Shown: positions 8,251 through 17,395, counted from the stretch's first letter. The stretch: 64,000 bases of DNA from Mycolicibacterium boenickei (GCF_010731295.1 NZ_AP022579.1:1178001-1242000), one strand, 5' to 3'. Notes: a model not told the origin generated them from the letters alone. A program made the numbers and translations.

Positions 8251-9207
8251 TCAGTTCAGGGTGTCTGACGGATTCTCACCGAACGCGTTCCGGTACGCGG
8301 CTGCGAAACGGCCGGTATGGGCGAACCCCCATCGGGCCGCGACCGCCTGCACCGTTGTTGTCGCCGGATCGGCTTTCAGCAGCTGCCGGCGCGCATGGTC
8401 CAGCCGTACCCGGCGTAGGTATCCCATCGGCGAGACATCGAGGTGACGACGGAACATGTATTGCAGTGCCCGGGGCGTGACGTAGACCGCCTCGGCGATA
8501 TCGGCCAGAGCGATGTCACGGTCCGCGTTGGATTCCATGTATGCGATCGCCCGCCGCAGCAGCGCCGGTTTCGCGTCGCGCCGGTCGGTCGGCCCGGGTT
8601 CCAGGCCGGCATTGGTCGGCATGGTGGAGACCACGGTCGCCGCCAGCATCGACGCGGTGGTCGAGGCGACGAGTGACGGTACCGGCTCGCTGCCGCGCTG
8701 CACCACCGAGCGCACGTACTCGATCGCCGTCGTCAGTTGATAACCCGCCCGCGGCGATATCGGACGATGGCCCGTCAACCGCACGGTTCCGCCCCGCTCG
8801 CCGGAGTCCGGCGTCGCGACGCGGCCCAGCAGTTCGACATCGAACATGGTCAGGTCGTAACTGGCCCGGCACACCCGGCCCGAGTAGGGCAGCTCCGGAG
8901 GCGAGAACAACGTGACGTCGCCGGGTCCGAAGACATCCTGCGGCTCACCGATGAAATTCTCCTCGATCCGGCCGGAGTGCACTCGGCACAAACAGATCCG
9001 ATTCAGCGGATCCGCGTCATACGACATGTGGAAGTCAAGTTGAAGTTCGTCGAAATTGATCGGCCCGAGCCACTTTCGGACGATGCGGGTCGTCGGACGC
9101 TCACCGCGGCCCCGGCCGATGGACATCTTCGTATAGGCACGCACCAGGAAGTCCTCGGTGGCGCCGAGGTCCGCACTGGTGAAATCGAGGTCTTCGTTCG
9201 CCGTCAT
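8251..9207 (-). CDS. AraC family transcriptional regulator
   Basis: The 318-residue protein has an N-terminal cupin-like ligand domain and a C-terminal double helix-turn-helix. The latter shows DIALADIAEAVYVTPRALQYMFR, YLRRVRLDHARRQLL and AARWGFAHTGRFAAAYRNAFGENPSDTL. These are the conserved features of AraC/XylS regulators. GTG and ATG are adjacent at the start; I use the ATG at 9207. The downstream esterase gene is a plausible target. Confidence 0.88.
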   Translation of the reverse strand: MTANEDLDFTSADLGATEDFLVRAYTKMSIGRGRGERPTTRIVRKWLGPINFDELQLDFHMSYDADPLNRICLCRVHSGRIEENFIGEPQDVFGPGDVTLFSPPELPYSGRVCRASYDLTMFDVELLGRVATPDSGERGGTVRLTGHRPISPRAGYQLTTAIEYVRSVVQRGSEPVPSLVASTTASMLAATVVSTMPTNAGLEPGPTDRRDAKPALLRRAIAYMESNADRDIALADIAEAVYVTPRALQYMFRRHLDVSPMGYLRRVRLDHARRQLLKADPATTTVQAVAARWGFAHTGRFAAAYRNAFGENPSDTLN

Positions 9208-9313
9208 CACGCTTCGCTCGGAGTGGCCTCACGGGGTGCGGTCGCACCCCGAGAAAGCCATCCTACCTGGGACGCTTACGTTGTATACGGCGATCGACGG
9301 AACCTCCGTCAGA

Positions 9314-9715
9314 TCACCCGGAACTGGCCGCTGGCCTGCTACCACCGACGATGGGCAGGTGATGATCGGCGAACACCCGCAACAGCGGACGCAGCGCATC
9401 CCCGGCCACCACATGCCAGCCCACGTGCGCCCGGTCGCAGTCGTCGGCGAATGCCATCAACTCGCGGAATCCGCTGACCGCCATGAAGTCGACCGCACGT
9501 AGGTCCAGGACGAACGGGGTGCCCGGCCGGATGAGACCACGGACCGCCGCGACCAGTCGTTCCGCATTGCAGATGTCGACTTCGCCTTCGACCACCAGCA
9601 CCGTGGCCGGCCCCCGAGCATGCGCCGACACCCGCGCTCCGGCGCAGTCGACAACGGCGGAATCCGTAGAACGAACCGGTCGTAGCCGATCCGGGTAATA
9701 GCGAGTAGCAGTCAT
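9314..9715 (-). CDS. STAS domain protein (anti-sigma factor antagonist-like)
   Basis: The 133-residue protein has a STAS fold: VLVVEGEVDICNAERL, then LDLRAVDFMAVSGFREL, matching the D-L-x-x-V-x-F-x-D-S-x-G antagonist motif. The phosphoacceptor-type serine sits in AVSGF. In the family this serine is phosphorylated by an anti-sigma kinase, but no kinase or sigma gene is adjacent. The ATG at 9715 follows GGAG with 6 bp spacing, so it is preferred to the ATG at 9727. Such lone STAS proteins often feed into SigF-type control in mycobacteria; that link is inference here. Confidence 0.8.
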   Translation of the reverse strand: MTATRYYPDRLRPVRSTDSAVVDCAGARVSAHARGPATVLVVEGEVDICNAERLVAAVRGLIRPGTPFVLDLRAVDFMAVSGFRELMAFADDCDRAHVGWHVVAGDALRPLLRVFADHHLPIVGGSRPAASSG

Positions 9716-10090
9716 GATGCACTCCATCGCCTAAGCGCAGGGGGAGGGTGACCCTCAAACCACGTGAACCGGCTGTGTGCTCAACCGGATTGAGGTTATC
9801 GCGATCATGGGCGGCCCGGATCATTTCCGCTTACGCCACTCCTGCCCACTGATTCCCGAAATGTGCTCCACACCAACGGTTCTCGTCGAATTTGCACAGC
9901 TCTGCGGCCAGTGAGGATTTCGTTGTCTGGATGACTGGAAGGCCTTTCGTGTTCGTTTATTGACCCACGCGCAGGCCGCGTCACACACCCGGCCGCGCAT
10001 TGTGAATCCGACCACGCCGAACATGGCCCGGCCACCGAAAAGCCCTTGAAATCCGCCCGCAGGCGACAAACATGAACATGGCTCAGGTTA
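9716..10090. other. intergenic region between STAS and TetR genes
   Basis: This 375-bp gap separates two divergently oriented genes and carries no convincing reading frame. It contains GAGGGTGACCCTC (9744-9756), a dyad with 6-bp arms and one central base, about 30 bp upstream of the STAS start. Its middle is less GC-rich than the flanking genes. It probably holds both promoters; nothing else is recognisable. Confidence 0.5.
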
Positions 10091-10732
10091 GTGATATGCG
10101 ACGATTTAGGCGTGGTCACCCACAAGCCACTACGGCGACGCCAACCGGTGCAGGAGCGCAGCAGACGCCGCGTCGAACGAATCCGTGCCGCTGCGCTCGA
10201 GCTGCTCGAGACCCAGGGCGTGGACGCCGTCACCACCCGAGCCATCGCGCAGCGCGCCGAAGTCCCTGTGGCGACCGTCTATCAGTTCTTCCCGAACCGC
10301 GACGCGATCCTCCAAGAGATCGTCTCCGACCACCTCGACCGGCGTGACGCCGAGGGTGCGGCGATCCTGGCCGCACTGGCGCCACGCAGCCTGGCCGAGG
10401 TCGCCCACGGCATCTTCGAGTTCCACTACGAGCACCTGCGCAACCATCCGCACCTGGTGAACCTGCACTACACCAGCCTGGCCAACGGCGTTCTCGCCGA
10501 CCCGCGGGCGCGCCGAGCCGAGTTCGCCAATGCACTCCATGCCGGGCTGCTGCACTGGGGCCTGCTGCCCGAGGGCACCGATCCGCTGGTGACGATGGTT
10601 GCGGTGGAAATGGGTGATCGTCTGTTGGAGATGGCTTTTCATGCCGGCCCAGAAAAGGACCGCGCAATCCTCACCGAGGGTGAACGAGCCCTGACCCAGT
10701 ATCTGCAGACCTACGCGGCGCCCACCGCCTGA
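10091..10732 (+). CDS. TetR/AcrR family transcriptional regulator
   Basis: The 213-residue regulator has an N-terminal HTH (AALELLETQGVDAVTTRAI, AQRAEVPVATVYQFFPNRDAIL) and an effector domain with FEFHYEHLRNHPHLVNLHY. GTG at 10091 is the outer start and GTG at 10112 would also keep the HTH intact. It stands alone on its strand, so the regulated genes are not obvious. Its end overlaps the convergent unknown gene by 22 bp. Confidence 0.85.
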   Translation: MICDDLGVVTHKPLRRRQPVQERSRRRVERIRAAALELLETQGVDAVTTRAIAQRAEVPVATVYQFFPNRDAILQEIVSDHLDRRDAEGAAILAALAPRSLAEVAHGIFEFHYEHLRNHPHLVNLHYTSLANGVLADPRARRAEFANALHAGLLHWGLLPEGTDPLVTMVAVEMGDRLLEMAFHAGPEKDRAILTEGERALTQYLQTYAAPTA

Positions 10733-11133
10733 TCGACGGCACGGTCCTGCTTGGCCAGTGCGAAGCGGGCGAGTGTGCCGACGAACCGGTCGAGGTCGGC
10801 GAGCCGGCCGCGCGTTCCCGGGTCGGTAACCCAACGACCTCCGCAGCGCTCGAGCACCAACGCCTCGACCGGTTCGTCGAAAACCGGAGTCGCCACGCCG
10901 GGATCGGCCGCATCGCGCCAGCCGTCGACGATATGCACCTGCAGTGGTTTGCCGTCGAGACGGCGCACGCACACCGATGACGCCGTCGCCGAGAGGGTGA
11001 TGGTGGTGGTCGCGAACTCGCCACCGATACCCACCTGGACCACGTCCCCGACGAGCGGGACGGTCAGCAACGTCGTTCCCCGACGCAATCGGTCGAGATC
11101 GGACGCTCGTAGGGACGACAGGCACGCACGCAT
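10711..11133 (-). CDS. conserved hypothetical protein behind a Fur/Zur-like box
   Basis: I do not recognise this 140-residue protein. It is soluble and mostly beta by appearance in the first half (LLTVPLVGDVVQVGIGGEF, TTTITLSATASSVCVRRL), with a helical end LDRFVGTLARFALAKQ. A start at 11151 would place the first codons inside the palindrome, so I use the ATG at 11133. It lies downstream of a secreted-protein gene on the same strand, but the operator between them suggests its own metal-responsive promoter. Confidence 0.6.
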   Translation of the reverse strand: MRACLSSLRASDLDRLRRGTTLLTVPLVGDVVQVGIGGEFATTTITLSATASSVCVRRLDGKPLQVHIVDGWRDAADPGVATPVFDEPVEALVLERCGGRWVTDPGTRGRLADLDRFVGTLARFALAKQDRAVDQAVGAA

Positions 11134-11136
11134 ACC

Positions 11137-11155
11137 GTTAATGATTATCATTTTC
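11137..11155. promoter_or_regulatory. Fur/Zur-like palindromic operator
   Basis: GTTAATGATTATCATTTTC matches the classic Fur box GATAATGATAATCATTATC at 16 of 19 positions. Its core AATGAT-T-ATCATT (11140-11152) is a perfect dyad. On the gene's strand it reads GAAAATGATAATCATTAAC, reminiscent of mycobacterial Zur sites. It ends 3 bp before the start codon at 11133. Whether Zur, FurA or another regulator binds is not decidable from sequence. Confidence 0.6.
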
Positions 11156-11199
11156 AGAAGCTGCGCTCAACCGCGCCGGCAACTGCGCTGTTCAGCGGG

Positions 11200-11742
11200 T
11201 CAGCGCTTGGCGCTACTGCCGCCCACTTCGGCGGCGAGCGGCGGCGGCAACGGTGTGGTGGGCGTCGGCGACGCGGTTGCGGGGGCAGGCGCCGCGCCCG
11301 GAGACTTCGCGGTGTCCTGGGCAGCGGCGGGAGCACCCGGGCGGTGGAAATCGACCATCGCCTCCTCGCGGATCACCTTCTCCCCCACGCTGAGCACCAG
11401 CGACTTCGACGTCACCAGGTACTCGATCCCGGCGTTCTCCACGCGAAACGCGCCGTCGTCGTTGCGGGTCGCGGGCACGACCAGCTTGGCACCGTCACGC
11501 AGCCGGACGCCTCGGTACTCGTACTTGCCGCCCGGCACCGAGCAGATCGCCACCCTCGAAGCGTCGGTGCTGCCGAACAGCACGGTCGCCTCCGCAGTGG
11601 CGCACCGCGCCGTCGAGTCGACATATCCGCGGCCGTCACTGGACGGCGCGGCCGAGGCCGACGGGATATTCACCGCGAGCAACGTGACACCCGCCGTCAC
11701 CGCAACGGTGAGACAGCGACGCGGGGACCAGGCACCAGACAT
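11200..11742 (-). CDS. exported protein of unknown function
   Basis: The 180-residue protein begins with an arginine pair and a hydrophobic signal segment (CLTVAVTAGVTLLAVNIPSASA) followed by an Ala-Ala-Pro cleavage region. The mature part has two cysteines that could form a disulfide, and ends in a low-complexity Pro/Ala/Thr stretch (PGAAPAPATASPTPTTPLPPP). I do not recognise the family; it looks like a mycobacterial secreted or wall-associated protein. Confidence 0.7.
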   Translation of the reverse strand: MSGAWSPRRCLTVAVTAGVTLLAVNIPSASAAPSSDGRGYVDSTARCATAEATVLFGSTDASRVAICSVPGGKYEYRGVRLRDGAKLVVPATRNDDGAFRVENAGIEYLVTSKSLVLSVGEKVIREEAMVDFHRPGAPAAAQDTAKSPGAAPAPATASPTPTTPLPPPLAAEVGGSSAKR

Positions 11743-11841
11743 CGGTTACCACTGAACCACGGCTTTGCTGCTTACGGCAGCGTCAGCACCGAGAGGCCGC
11801 CGAATCGTTAGGTCTCCGCAACACAGCGCGCCCGTGCCGGT

Positions 11842-12441
11842 TCAGGGCGCCAGACTGCGCATGGTCCTGACGACGTAGTCGTCCAGCAGGGCGTCGCGGG
11901 TCGGCCAATCGTTGGTGGTGATCAGTAGTGCATAGAAACCGAGCAGGAAGAACACCGCACTGTTCCACGGGTTGACGTCGGCGGCGACCTCACCCCGCTG
12001 CTGGGCCAGCTCGACCTCGCGCGCCACCCCGGAGATCACCGGATGCTCCTGACTGTCCGGGGCAGGCGGCCGGGTCTGTGAGAAATGCAGGGCCAGAAAG
12101 TCTTTGAACAGCACGCCGCCGAGCCTGCGCTCCAAGCCGACCACCAGCCGCATGGCCTCACGCAGCCCCTCCTCCAAGCTGTGCGGCTTCTTGAGGAACT
12201 GCGTGTACTGCTTGGCGATCCGCTCCTCCTCACGCTGCTCCAGTTCCAACAGCACATGCTCCTTGGTGGGGAAATGGAAGAAGAACGTGCCGTGCGCGAC
12301 ACCCGCCGCGGTCACGATCGCGCCCACGTCCGCATCAGCCATCCCCGCGCGCTTGAACTCTGCGATCGCCGCACCCATCAACCGCTCACGCGTCTGCAGA
12401 CGCTTCGTCTCCCGCGCAGACAGCCCGTCCGCCACCGCCAT
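11842..12441 (-). CDS. TetR/AcrR family transcriptional regulator
   Basis: The 199-residue regulator has HTH helices LMGAAIAEFKRAGMADADV and AIVTAAGVAHGTFFFHFPTKEHVL. The open frame runs much further upstream, but the ATG at 12441 is preceded by GGAGGA at good spacing and gives the normal TetR length. It lies 62 bp downstream of the MoxR operon's last gene on the same strand and may control it or be read through from it. Confidence 0.86.
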   Translation of the reverse strand: MAVADGLSARETKRLQTRERLMGAAIAEFKRAGMADADVGAIVTAAGVAHGTFFFHFPTKEHVLLELEQREEERIAKQYTQFLKKPHSLEEGLREAMRLVVGLERRLGGVLFKDFLALHFSQTRPPAPDSQEHPVISGVAREVELAQQRGEVAADVNPWNSAVFFLLGFYALLITTNDWPTRDALLDDYVVRTMRSLAP

Positions 12442-12503
12442 TCCATTCCTCCACTTGAGCCCGAGAACAACGAACCGGCTCAACCGCACCGACTCAACCG
12501 AAT

Positions 12504-13193
12504 CTAACCCCTGGCCGCGTCCCGCAGAATCTGTTGCAGCCGGTCCAGCGGGTCCCCGGCCGTGGGGTCGAGCCGGTTGGGCGGCTGCTGCGAGGGTGCC
12601 GTACCCGCCGATCCCGGTGGCGGAGACTGTGGCGCTGACGGCGGCGGAGCCTGCGCGGCCGGCGGCACAATCGTGCTGGCATCGATCTTGCTGTTCAACC
12701 GCGCCGGCGCGGCGTCGCGGATGGCCCGTCGATCCTCGTCGGGGTCGGTGTTGCCGGCGAAGCACCCGTCGGGCGCCCGGGCGACCACGTCTCGTGCGGC
12801 CAGGTAATGACCAAGCGCCATCCGACTGTCGGAGACCGCGGTCGCGCGGTCGCCGAGCGTCTCCCGGACCAGTTCCAGATTGACTCTCGCCGAACATGAT
12901 TCATCCCCGTCCAGCCGGGCCACCGCGTCCGTGAAGTGCCGATCGGCGTCGGTGAGCCGGTCCTGGAGAACGGCCAGTGCGCCGGCGGCGAAGCTCGCCT
13001 TACCGGGTTGGACGACGTTCAACATCTGAAGCCGCCCGACTTCGCCGGCCAGTGCCTCGGTGTCACGGGCGGTGAAGCTGGCTGCCGCCGACTGGCCGAT
13101 CACCACGACGGACAGCAGCTTGACGATCGCGACGACGAGCACCAGCGCCACCGGTGCCGAATAGACCAGAAGGCGACGACGCAGCGTGCTCAT
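12504..13193 (-). CDS. membrane-anchored protein, last gene of MoxR/vWA operon
   Basis: The 229-residue protein has one N-terminal membrane segment (LLVYSAPVALVLVVAIVKLLSVVVIG). A helical, TPR-like outer region follows (about 45-150: AAGALAVLQDRLTDADRHFTDAVARLDGD), then a Pro/Gln/Ser-rich tail. Its ATG overlaps the preceding vWA stop as ATGA, so translation is coupled. Similar TPR-type partners are usual at the end of MoxR-vWA operons. The exact function is unknown. Confidence 0.75.
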   Translation of the reverse strand: MSTLRRRLLVYSAPVALVLVVAIVKLLSVVVIGQSAAASFTARDTEALAGEVGRLQMLNVVQPGKASFAAGALAVLQDRLTDADRHFTDAVARLDGDESCSARVNLELVRETLGDRATAVSDSRMALGHYLAARDVVARAPDGCFAGNTDPDEDRRAIRDAAPARLNSKIDASTIVPPAAQAPPPSAPQSPPPGSAGTAPSQQPPNRLDPTAGDPLDRLQQILRDAARG

Positions 13194-14107
13194 GACCACG
13201 GCCCCGGTTCAATTGGTTGAGTGCGCCGGAAGTCGCGAAGCACCAGATAGAGCTCGACCAGGATGAGCAGCGCTGCCACGGCGGAGAAGACCCAGTACAG
13301 CTCGACGGCGGTGGCCGTCGGTACGGCTGGAGGTGCCTGGCTCGTGGTCCCGTCGCCGGGGAGCGCCTCGGCCAACGGCGCCCCGTCGGTGCGCGACACG
13401 AATGGCACCCCGATCTGGTCGGCGACCCCGCGAAGTGTCTGTGCCCCGGCATCGTCGTACCCGAGGACTGCGCCTCCGTCCACGGCATCCTCGGGCAGCT
13501 GGAATTCGCGTTGCGGTGCTTGAGATTCCGGGGCTCCGGCACCGAGATAGAACACGAGGTTCCGGGCTCGCGGAAACTGCTGCACGGCGCTGATCAGCTG
13601 GTAACGCAGGACGTTGGCGGCCGCGCCGACGTTCGCATCGGGTGCCGCCGGGCGCGCATTCGTCGCCGCCACCAGCGGGCGCAGGCTCCAGGTGTCGGCA
13701 GACAGCGGCCAGTCCACAGACGGGCGGTCGGCGAAGCCGATCAATGCGAATCGGGCTTGCGGGTAGCGTTCGATCAGGGCCGTGATGTCGTCGCGGGCCG
13801 CCGCGATCGGGGGCCGGCCGTCGGTGTCCTGCGCCGCCATGTCCGGCGAACGATCAAGGAGCACAAAGATGTTGGGCTCGCGGTCGCCTGCCGGCCGGGG
13901 CACGGTGTCACGGTTGCCGCCGGCGACCGGACCGAGCGCGGACACCAGCAGCAGTAGTCCGGCCGTAGTGAGTGCGGACCAACGCCACACCGAGGCCCAG
14001 CCGCCGCCCTGCGCCCGGACCCGTCCGAAGGTCATCGCGCGCGCCACGAGCAGCACCACCGCGAGCGCTGCGACCAGAAGGGAAGGCAGGACCGGCTCGA
14101 GTCTCAT
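13190..14107 (-). CDS. von Willebrand factor A domain membrane protein
   Basis: The 305-residue BatA/BatB-like protein has two N-terminal membrane segments (LLVAALAVVLLVARAM; ALTTAGLLLLVSALG), a vWA domain (about 80-250) and a C-terminal anchor (VFSAVAALLILVELYLVL). The MIDAS motif reads DRSPD rather than DxSxS, so metal binding may be altered. The frame stays open 5' to 15052, but that is a shadow of the upstream genes. The ATG at 14107 overlaps the previous stop (ATGA). Confidence 0.82.
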   Translation of the reverse strand: MRLEPVLPSLLVAALAVVLLVARAMTFGRVRAQGGGWASVWRWSALTTAGLLLLVSALGPVAGGNRDTVPRPAGDREPNIFVLLDRSPDMAAQDTDGRPPIAAARDDITALIERYPQARFALIGFADRPSVDWPLSADTWSLRPLVAATNARPAAPDANVGAAANVLRYQLISAVQQFPRARNLVFYLGAGAPESQAPQREFQLPEDAVDGGAVLGYDDAGAQTLRGVADQIGVPFVSRTDGAPLAEALPGDGTTSQAPPAVPTATAVELYWVFSAVAALLILVELYLVLRDFRRTQPIEPGPWS

Positions 14108-15066
14108 CGCCGCATCACCACCGGCCACCACCACAGCACCGCCATCGCCAGCAGCGCGAGCAGCACGGGAATTCCCGGAGTTTCGGCAGATCGGACATCC
14201 CCCGATTCCCCGGTTGTGGCCGCCTGCGGCGGATGATCGCGGATCTCGTCCAGATGCGCAGTCACATCGGACGAGGCGGAGAACCATCGGCCACCGGTAC
14301 TGCGGGCCAGCGCACCCGCGGCCCCGTCGCCGGAGCCGGGAGTGATCGCGTTGACCTGAACACCTGCCGTCGCCGCCAGGTCGTGGACCCGGTCCGCACT
14401 GAACAGCGGCGCCACGTCGCCGGGGCGGGGCAGCGACTCGGGGCCGACGTAGATCATCGACCGTCGCTGTGCGGACGGTTCCGAGAAGGACGGGAACCCG
14501 GTCAGGCACAGCGCCAACACGTCCTCGACGCTGGCGGCGTAATCGACGTAGGACATCGGTGCGACGAAGGGCCGGGTACCTTCCCGCCTGCCGAATGCGG
14601 CGAATTGGGCTGCGGCGTACTGGTAGTCGCGGGTGAGCGGGATGACCCGCCGGTTTGCCGAGGTCAACCCGATCCGTTCGGTCCCGAGGGAACCGGCCCG
14701 ATCGGCGAAGTACCGCAGCGTGGTGCCGACCGCAGGATCGGTCAACGGACCGCCGACGCAGACCATGACGTCCTCCGGGGTCGCGACCTGGCTGGCCCGA
14801 CTCCACGACGGCAAGCCGGTGGGGCGTGCCGCGATCAGCGCCGATGCCACGAATGCGACCGTCAGCATCACCATCGCGACAACGGCCGACACCGTTCGCC
14901 TTCGCGCGGCGCGTACGTACTCGGGCAGTCGGGTAAGCCGCCGGGTATTGGCCAGCGGCATGAACTCGTCCTTGTCGACCGACTGCGTCGGGAGCAGGGC
15001 CAGGCCCACGCACCCGGCGAGTGCGAGGCAACCGGCGATCGCCACCAACCACCAGATCAGGTCCAT
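14104..15066 (-). CDS. vWA-like membrane protein of MoxR operon
   Basis: The 320-residue protein has an N-terminal membrane segment (LIWWLVAIAGCLALAGCVGLALL), a second one near residues 60-85, a long external alpha/beta region resembling a degenerate vWA domain (VMVCVGGPLTDP, RSMIYVGPESL), and a C-terminal membrane helix (IPVLLALLAMAVLWWWPVVM). No canonical MIDAS is seen. It overlaps its upstream neighbour by 10 bp and its downstream one by 4 bp. Confidence 0.75.
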   Translation of the reverse strand: MDLIWWLVAIAGCLALAGCVGLALLPTQSVDKDEFMPLANTRRLTRLPEYVRAARRRTVSAVVAMVMLTVAFVASALIAARPTGLPSWSRASQVATPEDVMVCVGGPLTDPAVGTTLRYFADRAGSLGTERIGLTSANRRVIPLTRDYQYAAAQFAAFGRREGTRPFVAPMSYVDYAASVEDVLALCLTGFPSFSEPSAQRRSMIYVGPESLPRPGDVAPLFSADRVHDLAATAGVQVNAITPGSGDGAAGALARSTGGRWFSASSDVTAHLDEIRDHPPQAATTGESGDVRSAETPGIPVLLALLAMAVLWWWPVVMRR

Positions 15067-15530
15067 CCGCGGATCAACTCCTCAGCGGTGGCGCTGGCCG
15101 TTCCGGCGTCGAGCGTCGAGCGGTGGTTGAACTGAATGTCGGTGAGTTCCGCCAGGATCGGTGCCGCCGGTGCGGCGGCGCTGTCGGCGATGGCGTCGAC
15201 CTGCATGTACTGCGCCTGCACGCCCGTCGCGGCGTGCAGGAATGCCCGCAGTTCACCACTCACGGCGGCGCCGGCGCGGGCGGCGGTGAGATCGCCCGCA
15301 CGATAACGATTTCCGATGTTCCGGACCGCTCGAGCCGAGCGCCGGCGCAGCAGTTCGGCGCGTGCGGCGCCCAGGATGGGTAGCTCCCGCGCCGGGCGCC
15401 GCCTCGACGTCAACACGAATACGCTCACGTACCACCCGCCCAGCAGCAGGGTCAGGCCGACCGCGGTCCACAGCCACACCGGCGAGTAGGGCGTCGGACC
15501 GATCACGTGCTGCAGCAGGTCATCCGGCAC
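15057..15530 (-). CDS. small membrane protein of MoxR operon (DUF4381-like)
   Basis: The 157-residue protein has a single membrane segment (WLWTAVGLTLLLGGWYVSVFVL) and a cytoplasmic helical domain of about 100 residues. This size and placement between the DUF58 and vWA genes is typical of the DUF4381-type component of MoxR operons. It overlaps both neighbours by about 10 bp, which indicates translational coupling. Confidence 0.75.
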   Translation of the reverse strand: MPDDLLQHVIGPTPYSPVWLWTAVGLTLLLGGWYVSVFVLTSRRRPARELPILGAARAELLRRRSARAVRNIGNRYRAGDLTAARAGAAVSGELRAFLHAATGVQAQYMQVDAIADSAAAPAAPILAELTDIQFNHRSTLDAGTASATAEELIRGWT

Positions 15531-16386
15531 GGGCGTACACCCCGGTCATCGTGGTCAATGCCGCCCTGATCCGTACGCTGCCGGTGACCCGGGCGTGCGG
15601 TACCCGCTGCCGGGTGAGGAACTCGGAAAGTTGTTCGCGCCGTTGCGCTTCTGCCCTCCGATAGGCCTCGACGACCTGCTGATCCAGACCGGTCAGGATG
15701 GGCCTTCCGTCAGCGACCTCGTAGCTCCGGCCGGCATCCCGGTGGGCGCTCACCGCGGGCATGTCGCTCAGCAAGGACCACAGCACATCGTGGCGGGCGG
15801 TCAACGAACCCAGGACTTCCGCCAGCCGGTCACTGACCTCCGGTTCGTCGGAGACGACGAAGATCAACAGTCGGTGCCGATAGTGGCGGGCCACCCACTC
15901 GAGCTGGACCAGGATGTCGCTCGGACCGGGATGGTCGGTCGCGTGATGGTCGAACCGGTGCAGCATGCTCTCGATGTGGGTCTCGCCGCGGCGCAGCCGG
16001 ATGTCCACATTGCCGCGACTGTCGCCGAGCACCATGGCGATCTCGTCGGATCGGGGCAGCGTCATCAATCCGATCGCACCGATGAGGTGCAGAGCCACAG
16101 TCCTTTTCAGTTCACCCGAGGGAGCCAGCGCGCCGCTGTTGCGTCCGGCGTCGGCGACCACCAGGACCTTGTGGTGCTTTTCGGAGACAAACCGTTTGAT
16201 CAGGGTGTGCCCGGACCGTGCGGTCGCCTTCCAGTCGATATCGCGGACGTCGTCACCGGGCACGTAGGGGCGCAGCTCGTCGAATTCCAGGCTGCGGGTG
16301 TGCACCAGCGCGTAACGGCCGCCTTCGAGCAGCCCACCGATATCGCGGCCGGCGTGCGCCTTGGCGGAGTCCAGGTATCTGCCCAT
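15520..16386 (-). CDS. DUF58 domain protein
   Basis: The 288-residue protein has the DUF58 signature VPGDDVRDIDWKATARSG (about residues 38-56) and a degenerate vWA-like C-terminal region. An upstream extension to 16425 is open, but MGRYLDSAKAHAG at 16386 gives the usual N-terminus. DUF58 proteins accompany MoxR ATPases and are thought to be their client or adaptor. It starts 7 bp after the moxR stop. Confidence 0.88.
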   Translation of the reverse strand: MGRYLDSAKAHAGRDIGGLLEGGRYALVHTRSLEFDELRPYVPGDDVRDIDWKATARSGHTLIKRFVSEKHHKVLVVADAGRNSGALAPSGELKRTVALHLIGAIGLMTLPRSDEIAMVLGDSRGNVDIRLRRGETHIESMLHRFDHHATDHPGPSDILVQLEWVARHYRHRLLIFVVSDEPEVSDRLAEVLGSLTARHDVLWSLLSDMPAVSAHRDAGRSYEVADGRPILTGLDQQVVEAYRRAEAQRREQLSEFLTRQRVPHARVTGSVRIRAALTTMTGVYARAG

Positions 16387-16393
16387 CGCGCCC

Positions 16394-17395
16394 TCACGGG
16401 ACCTGCACCGCGCGGAGCACCGCATCGACGACGACGTCGGGGGTGATCCGGGCGGTGGCGGCTTCGAACCCGAGGATCAGCCGGTGCCGCAGCACGCGGT
16501 GGGCCAGCCGGGCGATGTCATCGGGCACCACGTGGTCGCGGCCGCGCAGTACGGCCAGGGCACGCGCCGTGCGGCAGAACGCCAGGGTCGCCCGCGGGCT
16601 GGCCCCGTACTCGATCACCCTGGCCAGATTGGCAGGCAGGTAATGCCCGGGCTCGCGGGTGACGGCGACCAGCCGGCCGGCGTACTCGACCAATGCACGA
16701 TCCAGATGCACCGAAGCGACGATGTCCTGGGCGCGGCGTACGTCGTCGATGGTGACGACCGGCGCGGCGCGGTGCCCCCGGTCGTAAAGACCGGCATCCA
16801 TCCTGGCGGCGATCTCGACCTCGTCCTCGATCGAGGGGTAGCCGACGATCTCCTTGAGCATGAACCTGTCGGTCTGGGCCTCCGACAGCGGATAGGTGCC
16901 TTCCTGATCGACGGGGTTCTGGGTGGCGATGACGAGAAACGGCTCAGGGATGGGATATTCGACGCCGGCGATCGTGGTCTGGCGTTCCTCCATGGCCTCC
17001 AGCATCGCGCTCTGGGTCTTGGCGCTGGAGCGGTTGATCTCGTCGAGCAGCACGATGTTGGCGTGCACCGGGCCCAGTTGTGTGGCGAACGAGTTGCTCG
17101 CCGCCTCGTAGATCTGGGTTCCGATGATGTCGCTGGGCAGCAGGTCGGGCGTGCACTGGATCCGCCGGAAGCTGCCGTCGATGGACTCGGCCACCACCCT
17201 GGCCGCGGTGGTCTTCGCCAGACCGGGGACGCTCTCCAACAGCAGGTGCCCGCCGGCGAGCAGCGCCACCAGCATCGATTCACGTAGGTGATGCTGGCCG
17301 ACCACCCGGGCGGCGAACGCCGAGGTCACCGCGTCCACGATGCGCCGGGCTTCGGCGGCATCACGCTGGTCAGGCCGCAGTCGTGGTGCTGTCAT
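16394..17395 (-). CDS. MoxR family AAA+ ATPase
   Basis: The 333-residue ATPase has Walker [11 protein letters not shown] (about residues 55-65), Walker [15 protein letters not shown], sensor 1 [14 protein letters not shown] and the MoxR region AQTDRFMLK. The open frame reaches 17590, but [20 protein letters not shown] at 17395 is the natural family start. It heads a six-gene operon (17395 to 12504) with DUF58, three membrane proteins and a TPR-like protein. Such complexes act as chaperone-like machines that activate or assemble envelope or metalloprotein clients. Confidence 0.92.
   Translation of the reverse strand: MTAPRLRPDQRDAAEARRIVDAVTSAFAARVVGQHHLRESMLVALLAGGHLLLESVPGLAKTTAARVVAESIDGSFRRIQCTPDLLPSDIIGTQIYEAASNSFATQLGPVHANIVLLDEINRSSAKTQSAMLEAMEERQTTIAGVEYPIPEPFLVIATQNPVDQEGTYPLSEAQTDRFMLKEIVGYPSIEDEVEIAARMDAGLYDRGHRAAPVVTIDDVRRAQDIVASVHLDRALVEYAGRLVAVTREPGHYLPANLARVIEYGASPRATLAFCRTARALAVLRGRDHVVPDDIARLAHRVLRHRLILGFEAATARITPDVVVDAVLRAVQVP

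Noticed and set aside
14108..15052. long N-terminal extension of the vWA gene at 13190-14107
   Set aside because: The added residues are Arg/Gly-rich shadow sequence of the neighbouring membrane-protein gene. The ATG at 14107 gives a proper membrane start with ATGA coupling.
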